Positions 53,589-63,149 of a DNA stretch of 64,000 nt are shown in pieces (position 1 is the stretch's first letter; the number at the start of each line of letters is the position of its first letter). The stretch is from positions 3,038,001-3,102,000 of the forward strand of contig NZ_FSRU01000001.1 of the NCBI RefSeq assembly GCF_900142845.1, in the 5' to 3' direction. Below the pieces are notes generated by a model. It was not told where the DNA came from, did not search any database, and worked only from the letters and a program-made list of their open reading frames with translations. The DNA is from Paraburkholderia phenazinium (lineage in GTDB: Bacteria > Pseudomonadota > Gammaproteobacteria > Burkholderiales > Burkholderiaceae). A program made the position numbers and the translations under genes.

Positions 53589-55061
53589 TCAGCGTGCGAG
53601 GCGCGGCATCAGCTTGGCGAGCGTGTTCAGCGCGGCGTCGATCTGCTCGACGGCGATGCCGCCGTAGCCGAACATCAGGCCCGGTTGTGCCCTCGCCCGC
53701 AGATGAAATCGGCCGAGGCCGTAGAGCCCGATCGACGCCTCGCGCGCCGCCGCGATCACTGCTGCTTCGGTCAGCGGCGCCTTGAGATAGGCGGCCAAAT
53801 GGATGCCGGCGGTCGGCACCACGGCGTCGAACCACGGCGCGAGTCCGCCGCGGAGATGCTCGAGCAGACACGCGCGACGCGCGCCATAGAGCTTGTGCAT
53901 GCGCCGCAGATGCTTGGCGAAATCGCCATTCAGCATGAATGACGCAAGCGCCGTCTGGGTCAGCGTGCAGCCGTGCCAGTCCGTCACCTGCCGTGCCGTG
54001 CACAGCGGCCCGAGCAGCGATGCGGGCGGCACCGCATAACCCACCCGTAACTCGGGAAAGATCGTTTTGGAAAACGTGCCGATATAGGCGACCAGGCCGG
54101 CGCGATCGAGACTTTTCAACGGCTCCATGGGCCGCCCTTCGAAACGGTATTCGCTGTCGTAGTCGTCTTCGATGATGACCGCGCCGCGCTTTTGCGCCCA
54201 TTCCAGCAACGCGACGCGCCGCTCGAGACTCATCGGCATGCCGAGCGGAAACTGGTGCGACGGCGTCACATAGACGAGCCGCGCATGGTCCGGCAGCTTG
54301 TGGACGATCAGGCCGTCCGCATCGACCGGCACCGGCACGACCTTGGCACCGGCCGCCGCGAGGCTGGCCAGCGCGGGTGGATAGCCTGGATCTTCGATGG
54401 CGGCCACGTCGCCGGGACGCAGCGTGACGCGTGCGATCAGATCGAGCGCGTGCTGCGCGCCTTGCGTCACGATCACCTCATCCCAGTTGCACACCACCGC
54501 GCGGTTGAAGCCAAGATAGCGCGCGACGGCAAGACGCAATTCGGGCTCGCCGGCCGCTTCGCGATAGGTGCCGGGACTGCGCGACTGCGCCCGCACGGCC
54601 TGATTGATGCAGCGGCGCCAGACGTCGAATGGGAACGGCGCCTTGTCCGTCTTGCCGCCGATGAAATCGTGCGCCAAAGCGGGCATCGGCCCAGGTAAGG
54701 ACAGCCCGTGAGGCATCTGCTGCCAGAGCGGTTGCGCGCGCGCTTTCGATTTCGCTTTCGCCTGCACGCGCGCCGCTTCCACTGCCCGGACGTAGCCGGA
54801 GCGCTGCGCGGGCAGCCGCTGCAAACCTTCCGCGACAAACGTCCCCGAGCCTGAACGCGCGCTGAGATAACCTTCGGCAAGCAGGCGCTCGAAGACATCG
54901 AGCGTGGTCTTGCGCGAGACGCCGAGTTGCACCGCGAGATCGCGCGTGGACGGCAAACGCGTGCCGCCTGTCAGGCGCCCTTCGACGATGCCCTCGCGCA
55001 ACTGCCGGTAGATCTGCCCCGCGAGGTCGTGACGTCCCTCGACTACGATGTGGATCTCCAT
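53589..55061 (-). CDS. MocR/PdxR-type GntR regulator with aminotransferase domain
   Basis: 490 residues. The N-terminal winged helix (GRLTGGTRLPSTRDLAVQLG, VSRKTTLDVFERLLAEGYL) is joined to a fold-type I aminotransferase domain. The PLP lysine lies in IGTFSKTIFPELRVGY and the cofactor aspartate in IIEDDYDSEYRFEG. MocR regulators sense PLP or PLP adducts; PdxR members control vitamin B6 genes, others control transport or catabolism. It is divergent from the AhpD-like gene at 55173, which is the likely target. Confidence 0.9.
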   Translation of the reverse strand: MEIHIVVEGRHDLAGQIYRQLREGIVEGRLTGGTRLPSTRDLAVQLGVSRKTTLDVFERLLAEGYLSARSGSGTFVAEGLQRLPAQRSGYVRAVEAARVQAKAKSKARAQPLWQQMPHGLSLPGPMPALAHDFIGGKTDKAPFPFDVWRRCINQAVRAQSRSPGTYREAAGEPELRLAVARYLGFNRAVVCNWDEVIVTQGAQHALDLIARVTLRPGDVAAIEDPGYPPALASLAAAGAKVVPVPVDADGLIVHKLPDHARLVYVTPSHQFPLGMPMSLERRVALLEWAQKRGAVIIEDDYDSEYRFEGRPMEPLKSLDRAGLVAYIGTFSKTIFPELRVGYAVPPASLLGPLCTARQVTDWHGCTLTQTALASFMLNGDFAKHLRRMHKLYGARRACLLEHLRGGLAPWFDAVVPTAGIHLAAYLKAPLTEAAVIAAAREASIGLYGLGRFHLRARAQPGLMFGYGGIAVEQIDAALNTLAKLMPRLAR

Positions 55062-55172
55062 CGAAGTGGCTACCTGAAATAATCGATAAATGGCTATTTT
55101 ATACGACCACTCCAGGACCTAAGCTGACGTCTGCGGTCCCGTCTCGCGGACACTTTCAAACAGGAGCAAGCT

Positions 55173-55610
55173 ATGCAATCCCGTCTCGACTTCTACAAGG
55201 CCACGCCCAGCGGCACGCGCGCGATGATTGCGCTGGAGCAGGCCGTCAGCCAGTGTGGGATCGAAAAATCGCTGATGGAACTGGTGCGTTTGCGCGCCTC
55301 GCAGTTGAACGGCTGCGCGTTCTGCGTCGATATGCACGTCGCCGATGCGCGCAAAGGCGGCGAAACGGAGCGGCGTCTCGCGTCCGTGGTGGTCTGGCGC
55401 GAAGCGCCCTTCTTCACAGAACGCGAACGGGCGGCGCTCGAATGGACCGAGGCCGTCACGCTGGTCGCCCAGACGCATGTGCCCGACGCCGTTTGGGAAG
55501 CGGTCAAGCCGCATTTCAGCGAGCAGGAGATCGCCGACCTGACCATGCTGGTGGTGGCGATCAACGGCTGGAACCGGATCTCGGTAGCGTTCCGCAAGAT
55601 CCCGGAGTGA
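55173..55610 (+). CDS. Carboxymuconolactone-decarboxylase-family protein (AhpD-like)
   Basis: 145 residues. The redox pair and proton relay are in NGCAFCVDMHVADARK (CxxC with His three residues on), the AhpD-type pattern. The typical TERERAALEWTEAVTLVA helix follows. Most relatives are small thiol peroxidase partners or alkylhydroperoxidases. The stop is separated by one base from the stop of the convergent peptide transporter gene, leaving no room for terminators. Confidence 0.88.
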   Translation: MQSRLDFYKATPSGTRAMIALEQAVSQCGIEKSLMELVRLRASQLNGCAFCVDMHVADARKGGETERRLASVVVWREAPFFTERERAALEWTEAVTLVAQTHVPDAVWEAVKPHFSEQEIADLTMLVVAINGWNRISVAFRKIPE

Positions 55611-55611
55611 G

Positions 55612-57138
55612 TTACTCTGCCGCCGCCGGCGAGAGTCCATTCGCCGCGTGCGCGGCATCGCGCGCCTCGCTCGCGCAACGATGATGTTCGCGCGACAGGC
55701 GATTCATCAGCGGCAGCAGTAGCACGGCCACCAGGGCGCCGAGCGCGGCCAGCCAGCCGAGCCCCATGAACAGCTTCGTATAGAGCGGCAAAGACTGCAG
55801 CGGACCGAGATCGCCGGACGGCATCTGCGCGAAGTTCGCCACCACGCTGCCCAGATAACCGGACACACCGCTCGCGACGAAATACGCGCCCATCAGGAAG
55901 CCGCTCATGCGGGCCGGCACGTAACGCGCAATCATCGCGAGACCGAGGCCGCTCACCAGCAGCTCGCCGAGCGAATACAGCCCGTAGCCGCCCACCATGA
56001 ACCACGACGACACCCGGCCGTCGACCGCATAGCGGCCGCTCACCGCATACACGAAGAAACCCGCCGCGACGACCACGAAGCCGATCGCATACTTCACCGC
56101 CACCGACACGTCATTGCCGCTCTTCGAGAGTTTCGTATACAGCACCGCGAGAATCGGGCTCAGCAGCATGATCCAGATCGGATTGAGCGCCTGAAACTGC
56201 GCCGCGCTCCAGGTGAAGAGCGACACGCCGAACAGCGAGAAATGCGGATCGACGTTGCGCACCGCGAACAGCGTGAGCGAGGTCGACATCTGCTGATAGA
56301 ACACGAAGAACAGGATGGCCTGCAACGTCAGCACCAGTGCCGCGATCAGTCCCGCGCGTTCCGAGTGTTCGCATTTGGCGAGCATGTAGCCGAAGATCGC
56401 CAGAATCGCGACGCCCGCCGTGTACACGCAAGCCACCGCGATAGCCTTGTGCTGCAGCACGAACATCGTCGCCACGCACAATGCGGCGCCGCCCAGCACC
56501 ACGGCACCCACCCGCGCCCAGCGGACCGGCTCGGCATCCGGTGCGGAGCCCACATGCGCCAGCGTGCGGAACATGATGAAGTAGTTCAGCACGGCGAGCA
56601 GCATGCCCGCGCAGCACACGGCAAACGCCGCATGCCAGCCCCAGTGGTCCTTGATCCACGGCGTGGCGAGCATCGACACTGTCGAGCCGATGTTGACCGC
56701 CATGTAGTAGATCGTAAACGCGCTGTCGATCCGGGCGTCGTCGCCTTCATAGATGCGGCGCACCAGATTCGCGGCATTTGCCTTGAACAGGCCGTTGCCC
56801 ACCACGACCACGCCGAGCGAGGCGTACATGTAGGTGAGCTGGTCGTTCGGCACGGCGAGCATCAGATAGCCCGCGGACAGCACCAATGCGCCGAACACCA
56901 TCGTGCGGCGCGTCCCGAGGATCTTGTCGCCGATCCAGCCGCCTACCGACGGTGCGGCATACACGAGCGCCGTGAATGCGCCCCACGTGAGCGTGGCGTG
57001 GCTATCGGTGAAGCCGAGCTTGTCGATCATGAACAGGACCAGCAGCGCGGCCATCCCGTAGTAGCCGAAACGCTCCCACATCTCGATCAGGAAGACCGTC
57101 GAAAACGATCGAGTCTGGGATACGGTTGAATTCATCAT
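55612..57138 (-). CDS. POT-family proton-dependent peptide transporter
   Basis: 508 residues, 14 helices. FLIEMWERFGYYGMAALLVL carries the ExxER-type proton-coupling motif of POT proteins (here EMWERFGYY), GGWIGDKILGTRRTMVFG is the PTR2 signature 1, and FTIYYMAVNIGSTVS is signature 2. It imports di- and tripeptides with protons. The length and sequence agree with DtpA/DtpD-like transporters. Confidence 0.93.
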   Translation of the reverse strand: MMNSTVSQTRSFSTVFLIEMWERFGYYGMAALLVLFMIDKLGFTDSHATLTWGAFTALVYAAPSVGGWIGDKILGTRRTMVFGALVLSAGYLMLAVPNDQLTYMYASLGVVVVGNGLFKANAANLVRRIYEGDDARIDSAFTIYYMAVNIGSTVSMLATPWIKDHWGWHAAFAVCCAGMLLAVLNYFIMFRTLAHVGSAPDAEPVRWARVGAVVLGGAALCVATMFVLQHKAIAVACVYTAGVAILAIFGYMLAKCEHSERAGLIAALVLTLQAILFFVFYQQMSTSLTLFAVRNVDPHFSLFGVSLFTWSAAQFQALNPIWIMLLSPILAVLYTKLSKSGNDVSVAVKYAIGFVVVAAGFFVYAVSGRYAVDGRVSSWFMVGGYGLYSLGELLVSGLGLAMIARYVPARMSGFLMGAYFVASGVSGYLGSVVANFAQMPSGDLGPLQSLPLYTKLFMGLGWLAALGALVAVLLLPLMNRLSREHHRCASEARDAAHAANGLSPAAAE

Positions 57139-57961
57139 GTGCCTCGTGTTCTTGCGATTGCGGCGGCGCGCGTTTGAATGAGCGTGCCGCTGAAAACTGG
57201 GTCTGGAAATATCAGGCCGCCGTGACGCACAAAAGTGCCGGCATGCGCATGCTCATCCGCGCAACACAGCGGAGCGACCAGGCAGTGGGAAAAGGAATGA
57301 GTTCGACATAAATCGCGCCATATCGACGCCGGACGCTAGCAAGCGAAACGGCTCCAATGATAAAGCATGAGGTGGGCGAAGCAGCCGGAGGGCGGCAGGC
57401 AGCGGCCCGTGCGAGCGGGCTGCGAGAGAAACGCGGCGGTAGGCATCAACGATGGCAGTCATCTCAAGTTAGCAGCGCAGTTGGGGTAAACCGCGCTGCT
57501 TGTCGTTCCGCGCACAGGATCGCTGCGCACGGGATAGGAAACAGCATGCGGGCCGAAAGTGTGGATCGGCTCGTAAGCGCACGCGATTGTCCGGAGCGTG
57601 GGCCATGCCGTCACTCAGGGAATTCACTGATGCGCGCCACGCTACCCAGGGCAATTGCAAATTTTTCTGCGGCTTGCCGCGCGATATCATCCATGAACCC
57701 GAAATGCATCAATTTATTTAAGCACCCGATGCGGTAATGGTTCGAATTCAAAATAGCGCGATTTTTAACGTCTATTTCACGTTCGAACCTCAGCGGCCCG
57801 TCGAGCAACCTGCAAACGGGGTTGGGCTTCTGGCAACATAGCGGGCTGGTTTCGAAAAAAAATGCCCCACAGGCATACTCACGCTTTTCCGATGGCCTTC
57901 GAGGCTATCAAACTTTGTTTACTTAAATCAAACATATTTTGACGGGCTGATTCATCCTGCT
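57139..57961. other. Long intergenic region without a recognised gene
   Basis: About 820 bases. The left part precedes the peptide transporter gene and should hold its promoter; the right end (57850-57960) is AT-rich and precedes the XRE-cupin gene. Small open frames here have no family resemblance. I see no RNA gene, repeat or terminator that I can support. Confidence 0.5.
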
Positions 57962-58534
57962 ATGGTTACGAAAACTGAAAACAAAAATCCGGCCCTTGAG
58001 CTGGGTAGCAAGATACGCGCGCTCCGGCAACGTCTGAAGCGCACGCTCGATGACACAGCTACGGCGGCGCGCATTTCGAAGCCTTTCCTGTCGCAAGTAG
58101 AACGGGGCCTTGCGACACCGTCTCTCACGTCGCTCGCGGGCATTGCCAGCGCGCTCGGCGTGACCGTGCAGTATTTCGTCGATACCCCGAGCGAAGAACG
58201 TTCGGTAAGCCGTGGCGACCAGTTGAAATTTTTCGGCTTCGCGGATTCCGCGAACCTGTTCGCACGTCTGACGAATCTGACTGGGGGACGTCAACTGGAA
58301 GCGATTCTCGTCAAGATGCCCCCGGGGCAGAAGCGCTCCGAAGTGAACACCCATGCCGGCGAAGAGTTTTTGTATGTGATCAGCGGCAAGGTCTCGCTGA
58401 CCCTGGAAGGCAAAACCTTTTCGCTGCAGGCGGGGGACAGCGCGCATTACGAATCGACCGTGCCGCATAGCTGGGCCAATACGGCGCGCGGCGAGTCGCT
58501 CGTGGTCTGGGTCGGGACGCCGCGCCTGTTCTAA
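57962..58534 (+). CDS. XRE-family regulator with C-terminal cupin domain
   Basis: 190 residues. An N-terminal helix-turn-helix (LGSKIRALRQRLKRTLDDTA, ISKPFLSQVERGLATPSLTS) is joined to a cupin barrel (HAGEEFLYVISGKVSLTLEG, DSAHYESTVPHSWAN). The architecture matches PuuR-type and related regulators, which bind small effectors. It lies 95 bases from the end of the convergently placed iclR-type gene. Given the polyamine/opine-type importer beyond, a role in amine metabolism is possible (inference). Confidence 0.9.
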   Translation: MVTKTENKNPALELGSKIRALRQRLKRTLDDTATAARISKPFLSQVERGLATPSLTSLAGIASALGVTVQYFVDTPSEERSVSRGDQLKFFGFADSANLFARLTNLTGGRQLEAILVKMPPGQKRSEVNTHAGEEFLYVISGKVSLTLEGKTFSLQAGDSAHYESTVPHSWANTARGESLVVWVGTPRLF

Positions 58535-58629
58535 ACGGCACGGCATGATTCTTATGGAGTGCGTTTTCGGCTGGAGACAGCCTTTGCACATTCATCAGGA
58601 TTGCTATGGATTCGCGGTGACCTCGCCGC

Positions 58630-59508
58630 TCAGGTAATCCGCTCCGTCGTCAGGGCGCGCGAGAGACCGTGCATGGGCCGGCGCAATGCGACATCGAATG
58701 GGTTGGTTTGCGGCCCGAGCGCCAAGGCCTGGCGGCGCAGCAGTTCCACCACCATCGGCAAGCGGTCGTCGCCGAGGCGCGCGGCCAGCGTGCCCACGCT
58801 GAGCGCCGCCACCGCCACGCCAGTGCGGTCCAGAATCGGCACCGCCACCCCCGCCATGCCGTCGAGTACGCCGCTATTGCGCCCCGCGTAGCCCAGTTGC
58901 CGCACCCGCTCGATCTCGGTGCGCAGATACACCTCGTCCAGCACGCCGTAGCCGCGAATTCGCGGCACGTTAAAGCGGATGATCTCCTCGCGCTCGGCTT
59001 CCGGCAGGAACGCCAGAATCGCGAGACTCCCCTGGCCGACGCCCAGCGCCACCCGTCCGCCAATGTCGCCGGTGAACGAGCGAATCGGGAACGGGCCTTC
59101 GCAGATGTCGAGGCAGACCGCGTCGAAGCTGCTTTTGACCAGCAGGAAGATCGTGTCGCCAAGGCTCGCACACAGGCGCAGCAATGCCGGGCGGCACAGC
59201 GTACGCATGCCGCTCGGGTTGCCTGCTTGCGCCGCGAGCGCAAAAAACTCGACGCTCAACCGATACAGCTTCGAGCTTTCGTCCTGCTCGACCATGCCCT
59301 CGGCGATCAGGGCGTGCAGGATCCGGTGCACCGTGCCCTGGGTCAGCCCCACCGCCTTGGCGAGCCGCGTGACGCGTCCGCCGTCCGGTTGCGCTTCGGC
59401 CAGCGCGCGAATCACGGCAAACGAGCGCTGCAGCATGCCCGTGCCGGGCGCCTCGGGGGACGCGGCCGGATCGGCAGCGGCAGTTCCCCGTTTTGCAGCA
59501 GCATTCAT
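58630..59508 (-). CDS. IclR-family transcriptional regulator
   Basis: 292 residues. After a disordered Ala-rich start, LQRSFAVIRALAEAQ and VTRLAKAVGLTQGTVHRILH form the winged helix-turn-helix. The effector domain has DTIFLLVKSSFDAVCLDICE and VAVPILDRTGVAVAALSVGT. It is divergent from an ABC importer/dehydrogenase operon at 59812. The intervening DNA has five related TTCC(A/G)(T/C)-type half-sites, so it is the likely local regulator. Confidence 0.9.
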   Translation of the reverse strand: MNAAAKRGTAAADPAASPEAPGTGMLQRSFAVIRALAEAQPDGGRVTRLAKAVGLTQGTVHRILHALIAEGMVEQDESSKLYRLSVEFFALAAQAGNPSGMRTLCRPALLRLCASLGDTIFLLVKSSFDAVCLDICEGPFPIRSFTGDIGGRVALGVGQGSLAILAFLPEAEREEIIRFNVPRIRGYGVLDEVYLRTEIERVRQLGYAGRNSGVLDGMAGVAVPILDRTGVAVAALSVGTLAARLGDDRLPMVVELLRRQALALGPQTNPFDVALRRPMHGLSRALTTERIT

Positions 59509-59811
59509 GATTTTCCCTCAAACTTATTCCACTGATCGGAACACTATAGTGTGTTTTATTCATCAATGGAATAGCTGCAGCACGCTTCGCTGTACCAGTC
59601 TTATCCCGATCGATTAGGGATTTCTCGCACATCACGCAGTGGAACAAAACAGCCCCGTCTCCCTCTACTGATTTCACTCAACGGAATTTTTTATATTCTT
59701 ATACCGCCAAGCGGAATTTGCATTTGACGCCATGCAATTTGGCTAGCTAGAGTCGGCCCCATCAGACGTTTTGTCGATTCAGCCGGTGTCCATGCACCGA
59801 AAGGCCAGACC
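59509..59811. promoter_or_regulatory. Divergent promoter region with repeated CARYGGAA half-sites
   Basis: CAATGGAA at 59564-59571, CAGTGGAA at 59637-59644, CAACGGAA at 59679-59686 and AAGCGGAA at 59709-59716 face one way, and TTCCACTG at 59527-59534 is inverted. TATTCCA (59525-59531) and TGGAATA (59567-59573) form a perfect spaced inverted repeat near the iclR start. IclR-type proteins often bind palindromes with GGAA/TTCC cores, so these are candidate operators (inference). Confidence 0.55.
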
Positions 59812-60903
59812 ATGTCGTTCCTCACGCTCACGGACGTAGCGAAATCGTTCGGCGATCTGCAGGCCGTCGCCGATGTGAACCTCTCCGTCGAAAAAGGCGA
59901 GTTCGTTTCGCTGCTCGGTCCGTCCGGTTGCGGCAAGACCACCACGCTGCAGATGATCGCGGGCTTCGTCGAGACCACGCGCGGGCGCATCACGCTCGAC
60001 GGCCGCGACATCACCCACACCAAGCCGAACCAGCGCGGCCTCGGCATCGTGTTCCAGAGCTATGCGCTGTTTCCGCACATGAGCGTGGCGCAGAACGTCG
60101 GCTTCGGCCTCGAGATGCGCGGCATCGACAAGGCCGAACGCAACGAGCGGGTGCGCGAAGCGCTCGCACTGGTGCGGCTCGATACGCTCGCGCATCGCTT
60201 TCCGCGCGAACTCTCCGGCGGCCAGCGGCAACGCGTAGCGATTGCGCGCGCCATCGTCATCGCGCCGCCGGTGCTGCTGCTCGACGAACCGATGTCGAAT
60301 CTCGACGCCAAGCTGCGCGAAGACATGCAATTCGAACTGCGCTCGATCCAGCGCAAGATCGGCACCACCACCATCATGGTCACGCACGACCAGTCGGAAG
60401 CGCTCTCCATCAGCGACCGCGTAGTGGTGATGGAAGCCGGCCGCATCACGCAGATCGATACGCCCTACCGCGCGTACGAACGCCCCGAAAACCACTTCGT
60501 TTCGCAGTTCATCGGCAAGGCCAACATGCTGCCGGGCACGATCGTCGCGCGCGACGGCGACGCCATCCGCATCGACCTCGGCCATGACGTCGCCGAAACC
60601 GGCCACACCGCGCAACTGCCGCAGAAGGAACGCGTGGTGAAGATCGGCGACGCCGTCACGCTATGCATTCGCCCCGAAAAACTGCGGCTCTGCGCACCGG
60701 GCGCTGGACGTCTGGCCGCTACCGTCGCAAGCCGCTTCTTCCTCGGCAGCCAGTGGCTCTACCGGGTCGATTCGAAGCTCGGCGAGGTCATGGTGTGCTG
60801 TCAGAACGAAGGCACGGAGCCGCTGGCGGAAGGCGCGGCGGTTGGCGTCGACTGGAACAGCGACGCGATCCGTTTCGTGCAACGGGAGGCACGTCATGGC
60901 TAG
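59812..60903 (+). CDS. PotA-type ABC transporter ATPase
   Basis: 363 residues. Walker A is GPSGCGKTT, the signature is [15 protein letters not shown], Walker B is PPVLLLDEPMSNLDAKL, and the H-loop is IMVTHDQSEAL. The C-terminal TOBE region (LCIRPEKLRLCAPGAGRLAA) is typical of spermidine/putrescine, iron and opine importers. It is the first gene of the operon; no periplasmic binding protein gene precedes it, so that gene must lie elsewhere, perhaps beyond the window. Confidence 0.9.
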   Translation: MSFLTLTDVAKSFGDLQAVADVNLSVEKGEFVSLLGPSGCGKTTTLQMIAGFVETTRGRITLDGRDITHTKPNQRGLGIVFQSYALFPHMSVAQNVGFGLEMRGIDKAERNERVREALALVRLDTLAHRFPRELSGGQRQRVAIARAIVIAPPVLLLDEPMSNLDAKLREDMQFELRSIQRKIGTTTIMVTHDQSEALSISDRVVVMEAGRITQIDTPYRAYERPENHFVSQFIGKANMLPGTIVARDGDAIRIDLGHDVAETGHTAQLPQKERVVKIGDAVTLCIRPEKLRLCAPGAGRLAATVASRFFLGSQWLYRVDSKLGEVMVCCQNEGTEPLAEGAAVGVDWNSDAIRFVQREARHG

Positions 60904-61885
60904 CACGCTGCCCCTCGGCAAGGAAGCCGGCAAAAAACCGGGCAAAGAACAAGGCGAAGACGGCCACACCCACGAGAGCGACAACGGCGGCAGCGGCCCC
61001 CGCGACGACAGCACCCGCAGCACGCGGCGCGCGCCGTGGCAGGCGTTCCTGCCTCTGTGGCTGATGTGCGCGCCGGCCTTCCTGCTATTCGCGGCGCTGG
61101 TGCTGATTCCGCTTGCGATGACGCTGGTACTGAGCTTCTACCGCTTCGATCCCGCGAGCGGTCCGATCGCCGCCTTCCAGTTCGGCAATTACGCGGAGGT
61201 GCTGAAGTCCAGCTACTTCCATACGATCTTTTTGCGCACCTTCGGCATTGCCTTCCTGACCACCTTGCTGTGCGTCGTGATCGGCACGCCCGAAGCCTAC
61301 GTGCTCTCGCGCATGCGCGATCCGTGGCGCTCGCTCTTTCTGCTGGTGATCCTCGCACCCTTGCTGGTCTCGGTGGTGGTGCGCGCGTTCGGCTGGAGCA
61401 TGCTGCTCAACCCGAATGGCCTCGTGAACCAGGCCTTCGCGCTGGTGGGTCTCGGCCCCTACAAGCTCGAATACACGACCTTCGCGATCGTCATTGCACT
61501 GGTCCACGTGATGCTGCCGTTCATGGTGATTCCCGTGTGGACTGCCCTGCAAAAGCTCGATCCGCAAACCGAAAACGCCGCCCTCTCGTTGATGGCTTCG
61601 CCCGCCACCACGCTGCGCCGCATCGTATTGCCGCAACTGACGCCGGGCATCCTTTCCGGCAGCCTGATGGTGTTCGGCCTGTCGGCGAGCGCCTTTGCGA
61701 TTCCCGGCCTGCTCGGCGGACGGCGCCTGAAAGTCGCCGCCACTGCCGTCTACGACGAATTCCTCAGTTCGCTGAACTGGCCGCTCGGCGCCACCATCGC
61801 CCTGCTGTTGCTGCTCGCGAACCTGATCGTGATGCTCACCTACTACCGGCTGCTGGAACGCAAGTACGCCCGGAGCATCGGCTAA
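60896..61885 (+). CDS. ABC permease (PotB type) with charged N-terminal extension
   Basis: 329 residues from the ATG at 60896, overlapping the ATPase gene by eight bases. Residues 1-45 form a hydrophilic Lys/Glu/Asp/Gly-rich leader not usual in PotB. Six membrane helices follow (LWLMCAPAFLLFAALVLIPL onwards). The ATPase-docking loop is NAALSLMASPATTLRRIVLP. It pairs with the next permease. Confidence 0.85.
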   Translation: MASTLPLGKEAGKKPGKEQGEDGHTHESDNGGSGPRDDSTRSTRRAPWQAFLPLWLMCAPAFLLFAALVLIPLAMTLVLSFYRFDPASGPIAAFQFGNYAEVLKSSYFHTIFLRTFGIAFLTTLLCVVIGTPEAYVLSRMRDPWRSLFLLVILAPLLVSVVVRAFGWSMLLNPNGLVNQAFALVGLGPYKLEYTTFAIVIALVHVMLPFMVIPVWTALQKLDPQTENAALSLMASPATTLRRIVLPQLTPGILSGSLMVFGLSASAFAIPGLLGGRRLKVAATAVYDEFLSSLNWPLGATIALLLLLANLIVMLTYYRLLERKYARSIG

Positions 61886-61911
61886 CCCGACGCGAACACG
61901 AGAACCCCAAG

Positions 61912-62706
61912 ATGAGAAAAAACGGCCCTCTCGCGCTGATCTTTCATGCGCTCGTGATCCTGTTCGTGCTCGCGCCGCTGGCGATCGTGGTGCTGGTCGC
62001 CTTCACGCCGGACGAGACCCTGACGCTGCCCACGCATGGCTTTTCGTTGCGCTGGTTTCGCGCGATCCTCGACTATCCCGACTTCATCTCGGCCTTCTTC
62101 AACAGCCTGAAACTCGCCTTCGCCTCGGCGACGCTGTCGCTGATCGTTGCGCTGCCGGCGGCGCTCGCCATCGGCAGGGCACGGTTTCCGGGGCGTGGGT
62201 TTTTGAACGGACTGCTGCTCTCGCCGCTGGTGATTCCCGGCCTCGTGCTGGGCATTGCCTTGCTGCGCTTCTTTGCGCTGATCGGCGCCACGGGTTCGTT
62301 CGCGTGGCTGGTCCTCGCGCACATGATCATCATCACGCCGTTCGTGATGCGGCTGGTGCTCGCCTCGGTGAGCGGCCTCGACCGCAGCGTCGAACATGCG
62401 GCCGCCTCGCTCGGCGCCGATGCGTGGACCACCTTCCGCCGCATCACCTTTCCGATGATCCTGCCCGGCATCACGGGCGGCTGGCTGCTCGCCTTCATCA
62501 ACAGCTTCGACGAGCTGACCATGTCGATCTTCGTCACCTCGCCGCAAACCGTCACGCTGCCGGTGCGCATGTACATGTACGCCACCGAATCGATCGATCC
62601 GATGATGGCCTCCGTCTCCGCGCTGGTGATCTTCATCACGGCCGGCGCGATGCTGCTGCTCGACCGCGTGTATGGACTCAACCGCATTCTGATCGGCCAG
62701 CACTGA
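61912..62706 (+). CDS. ABC permease (PotC type)
   Basis: 264 residues. HALVILFVLAPLAIVVLVAF is the first membrane helix and HAAASLGADAWTTFRRITFP the ATPase-docking loop; SFDELTMSIFVTSPQTVTLP is the characteristic PotC motif. Its stop shares one base with the start of the [2Fe-2S] protein gene. Confidence 0.88.
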   Translation: MRKNGPLALIFHALVILFVLAPLAIVVLVAFTPDETLTLPTHGFSLRWFRAILDYPDFISAFFNSLKLAFASATLSLIVALPAALAIGRARFPGRGFLNGLLLSPLVIPGLVLGIALLRFFALIGATGSFAWLVLAHMIIITPFVMRLVLASVSGLDRSVEHAAASLGADAWTTFRRITFPMILPGITGGWLLAFINSFDELTMSIFVTSPQTVTLPVRMYMYATESIDPMMASVSALVIFITAGAMLLLDRVYGLNRILIGQH

Positions 62707-63149
62707 TGACTTCCCCTGACCTGCCCCGTATGACACGCCCTCCGCATGCGCCTGATGCTGCGTCCGTCAGCCCCGCTGCGCTTGCCGAACCCGGTCCGCA
62801 ATTCGTTAGGGTTGCTGAGTTGCATCGTGAGCCGCTCGCTTTCGTTCTGGATGGCAGGGACGCCACGGCGCTCGCAGGCGACACCGTACTGACCGCGATC
62901 CTGATGCAGCAACGCAGCGTGCGCCACAGCGAATTCAGCGGCGAGCCGCGCGCCGGGTTTTGCCTGATCGGCGCCTGCCAGGACTGCTGGGTACGCAGCG
63001 AAGACGGCACGCGCCTGCGCGCCTGTTCGACCTTGCTCGCCGCCGGCATGCGCATCGTCACGCGTAATGCTGTCGTAGTCGTAGCCGCCAACGCCTCAAT
63101 GGACCCGATGGCTTCGGCATCCCCCGCATCCGACGGAGTCGCGCCATGA
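62706..63149 (+). CDS. [2Fe-2S] small subunit of an opine/hydroxyproline-type dehydrogenase
   Basis: 147 residues. A ferredoxin-like fold has cysteines in GFCLIGACQDCWVRS and LRACSTLL, four positions that fit one [2Fe-2S] cluster. This is the pattern of the small subunits (OoxA-C/HcnA-like) in octopine/nopaline oxidases, hydrogen cyanide synthase and D-hydroxyproline dehydrogenase. The N-terminus has a Pro/Ala-rich leader of about 30 residues. It overlaps the FAD-subunit gene by four bases (ATGA), as subunits of one enzyme. Confidence 0.85.
   Translation: MTSPDLPRMTRPPHAPDAASVSPAALAEPGPQFVRVAELHREPLAFVLDGRDATALAGDTVLTAILMQQRSVRHSEFSGEPRAGFCLIGACQDCWVRSEDGTRLRACSTLLAAGMRIVTRNAVVVVAANASMDPMASASPASDGVAP

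Noticed and set aside
57253..57808. Several 60-130 codon frames in the long gap before the XRE-cupin gene
   Set aside because: No conserved motif, conflicting strands, and no ribosome-binding sites; treated as non-coding.
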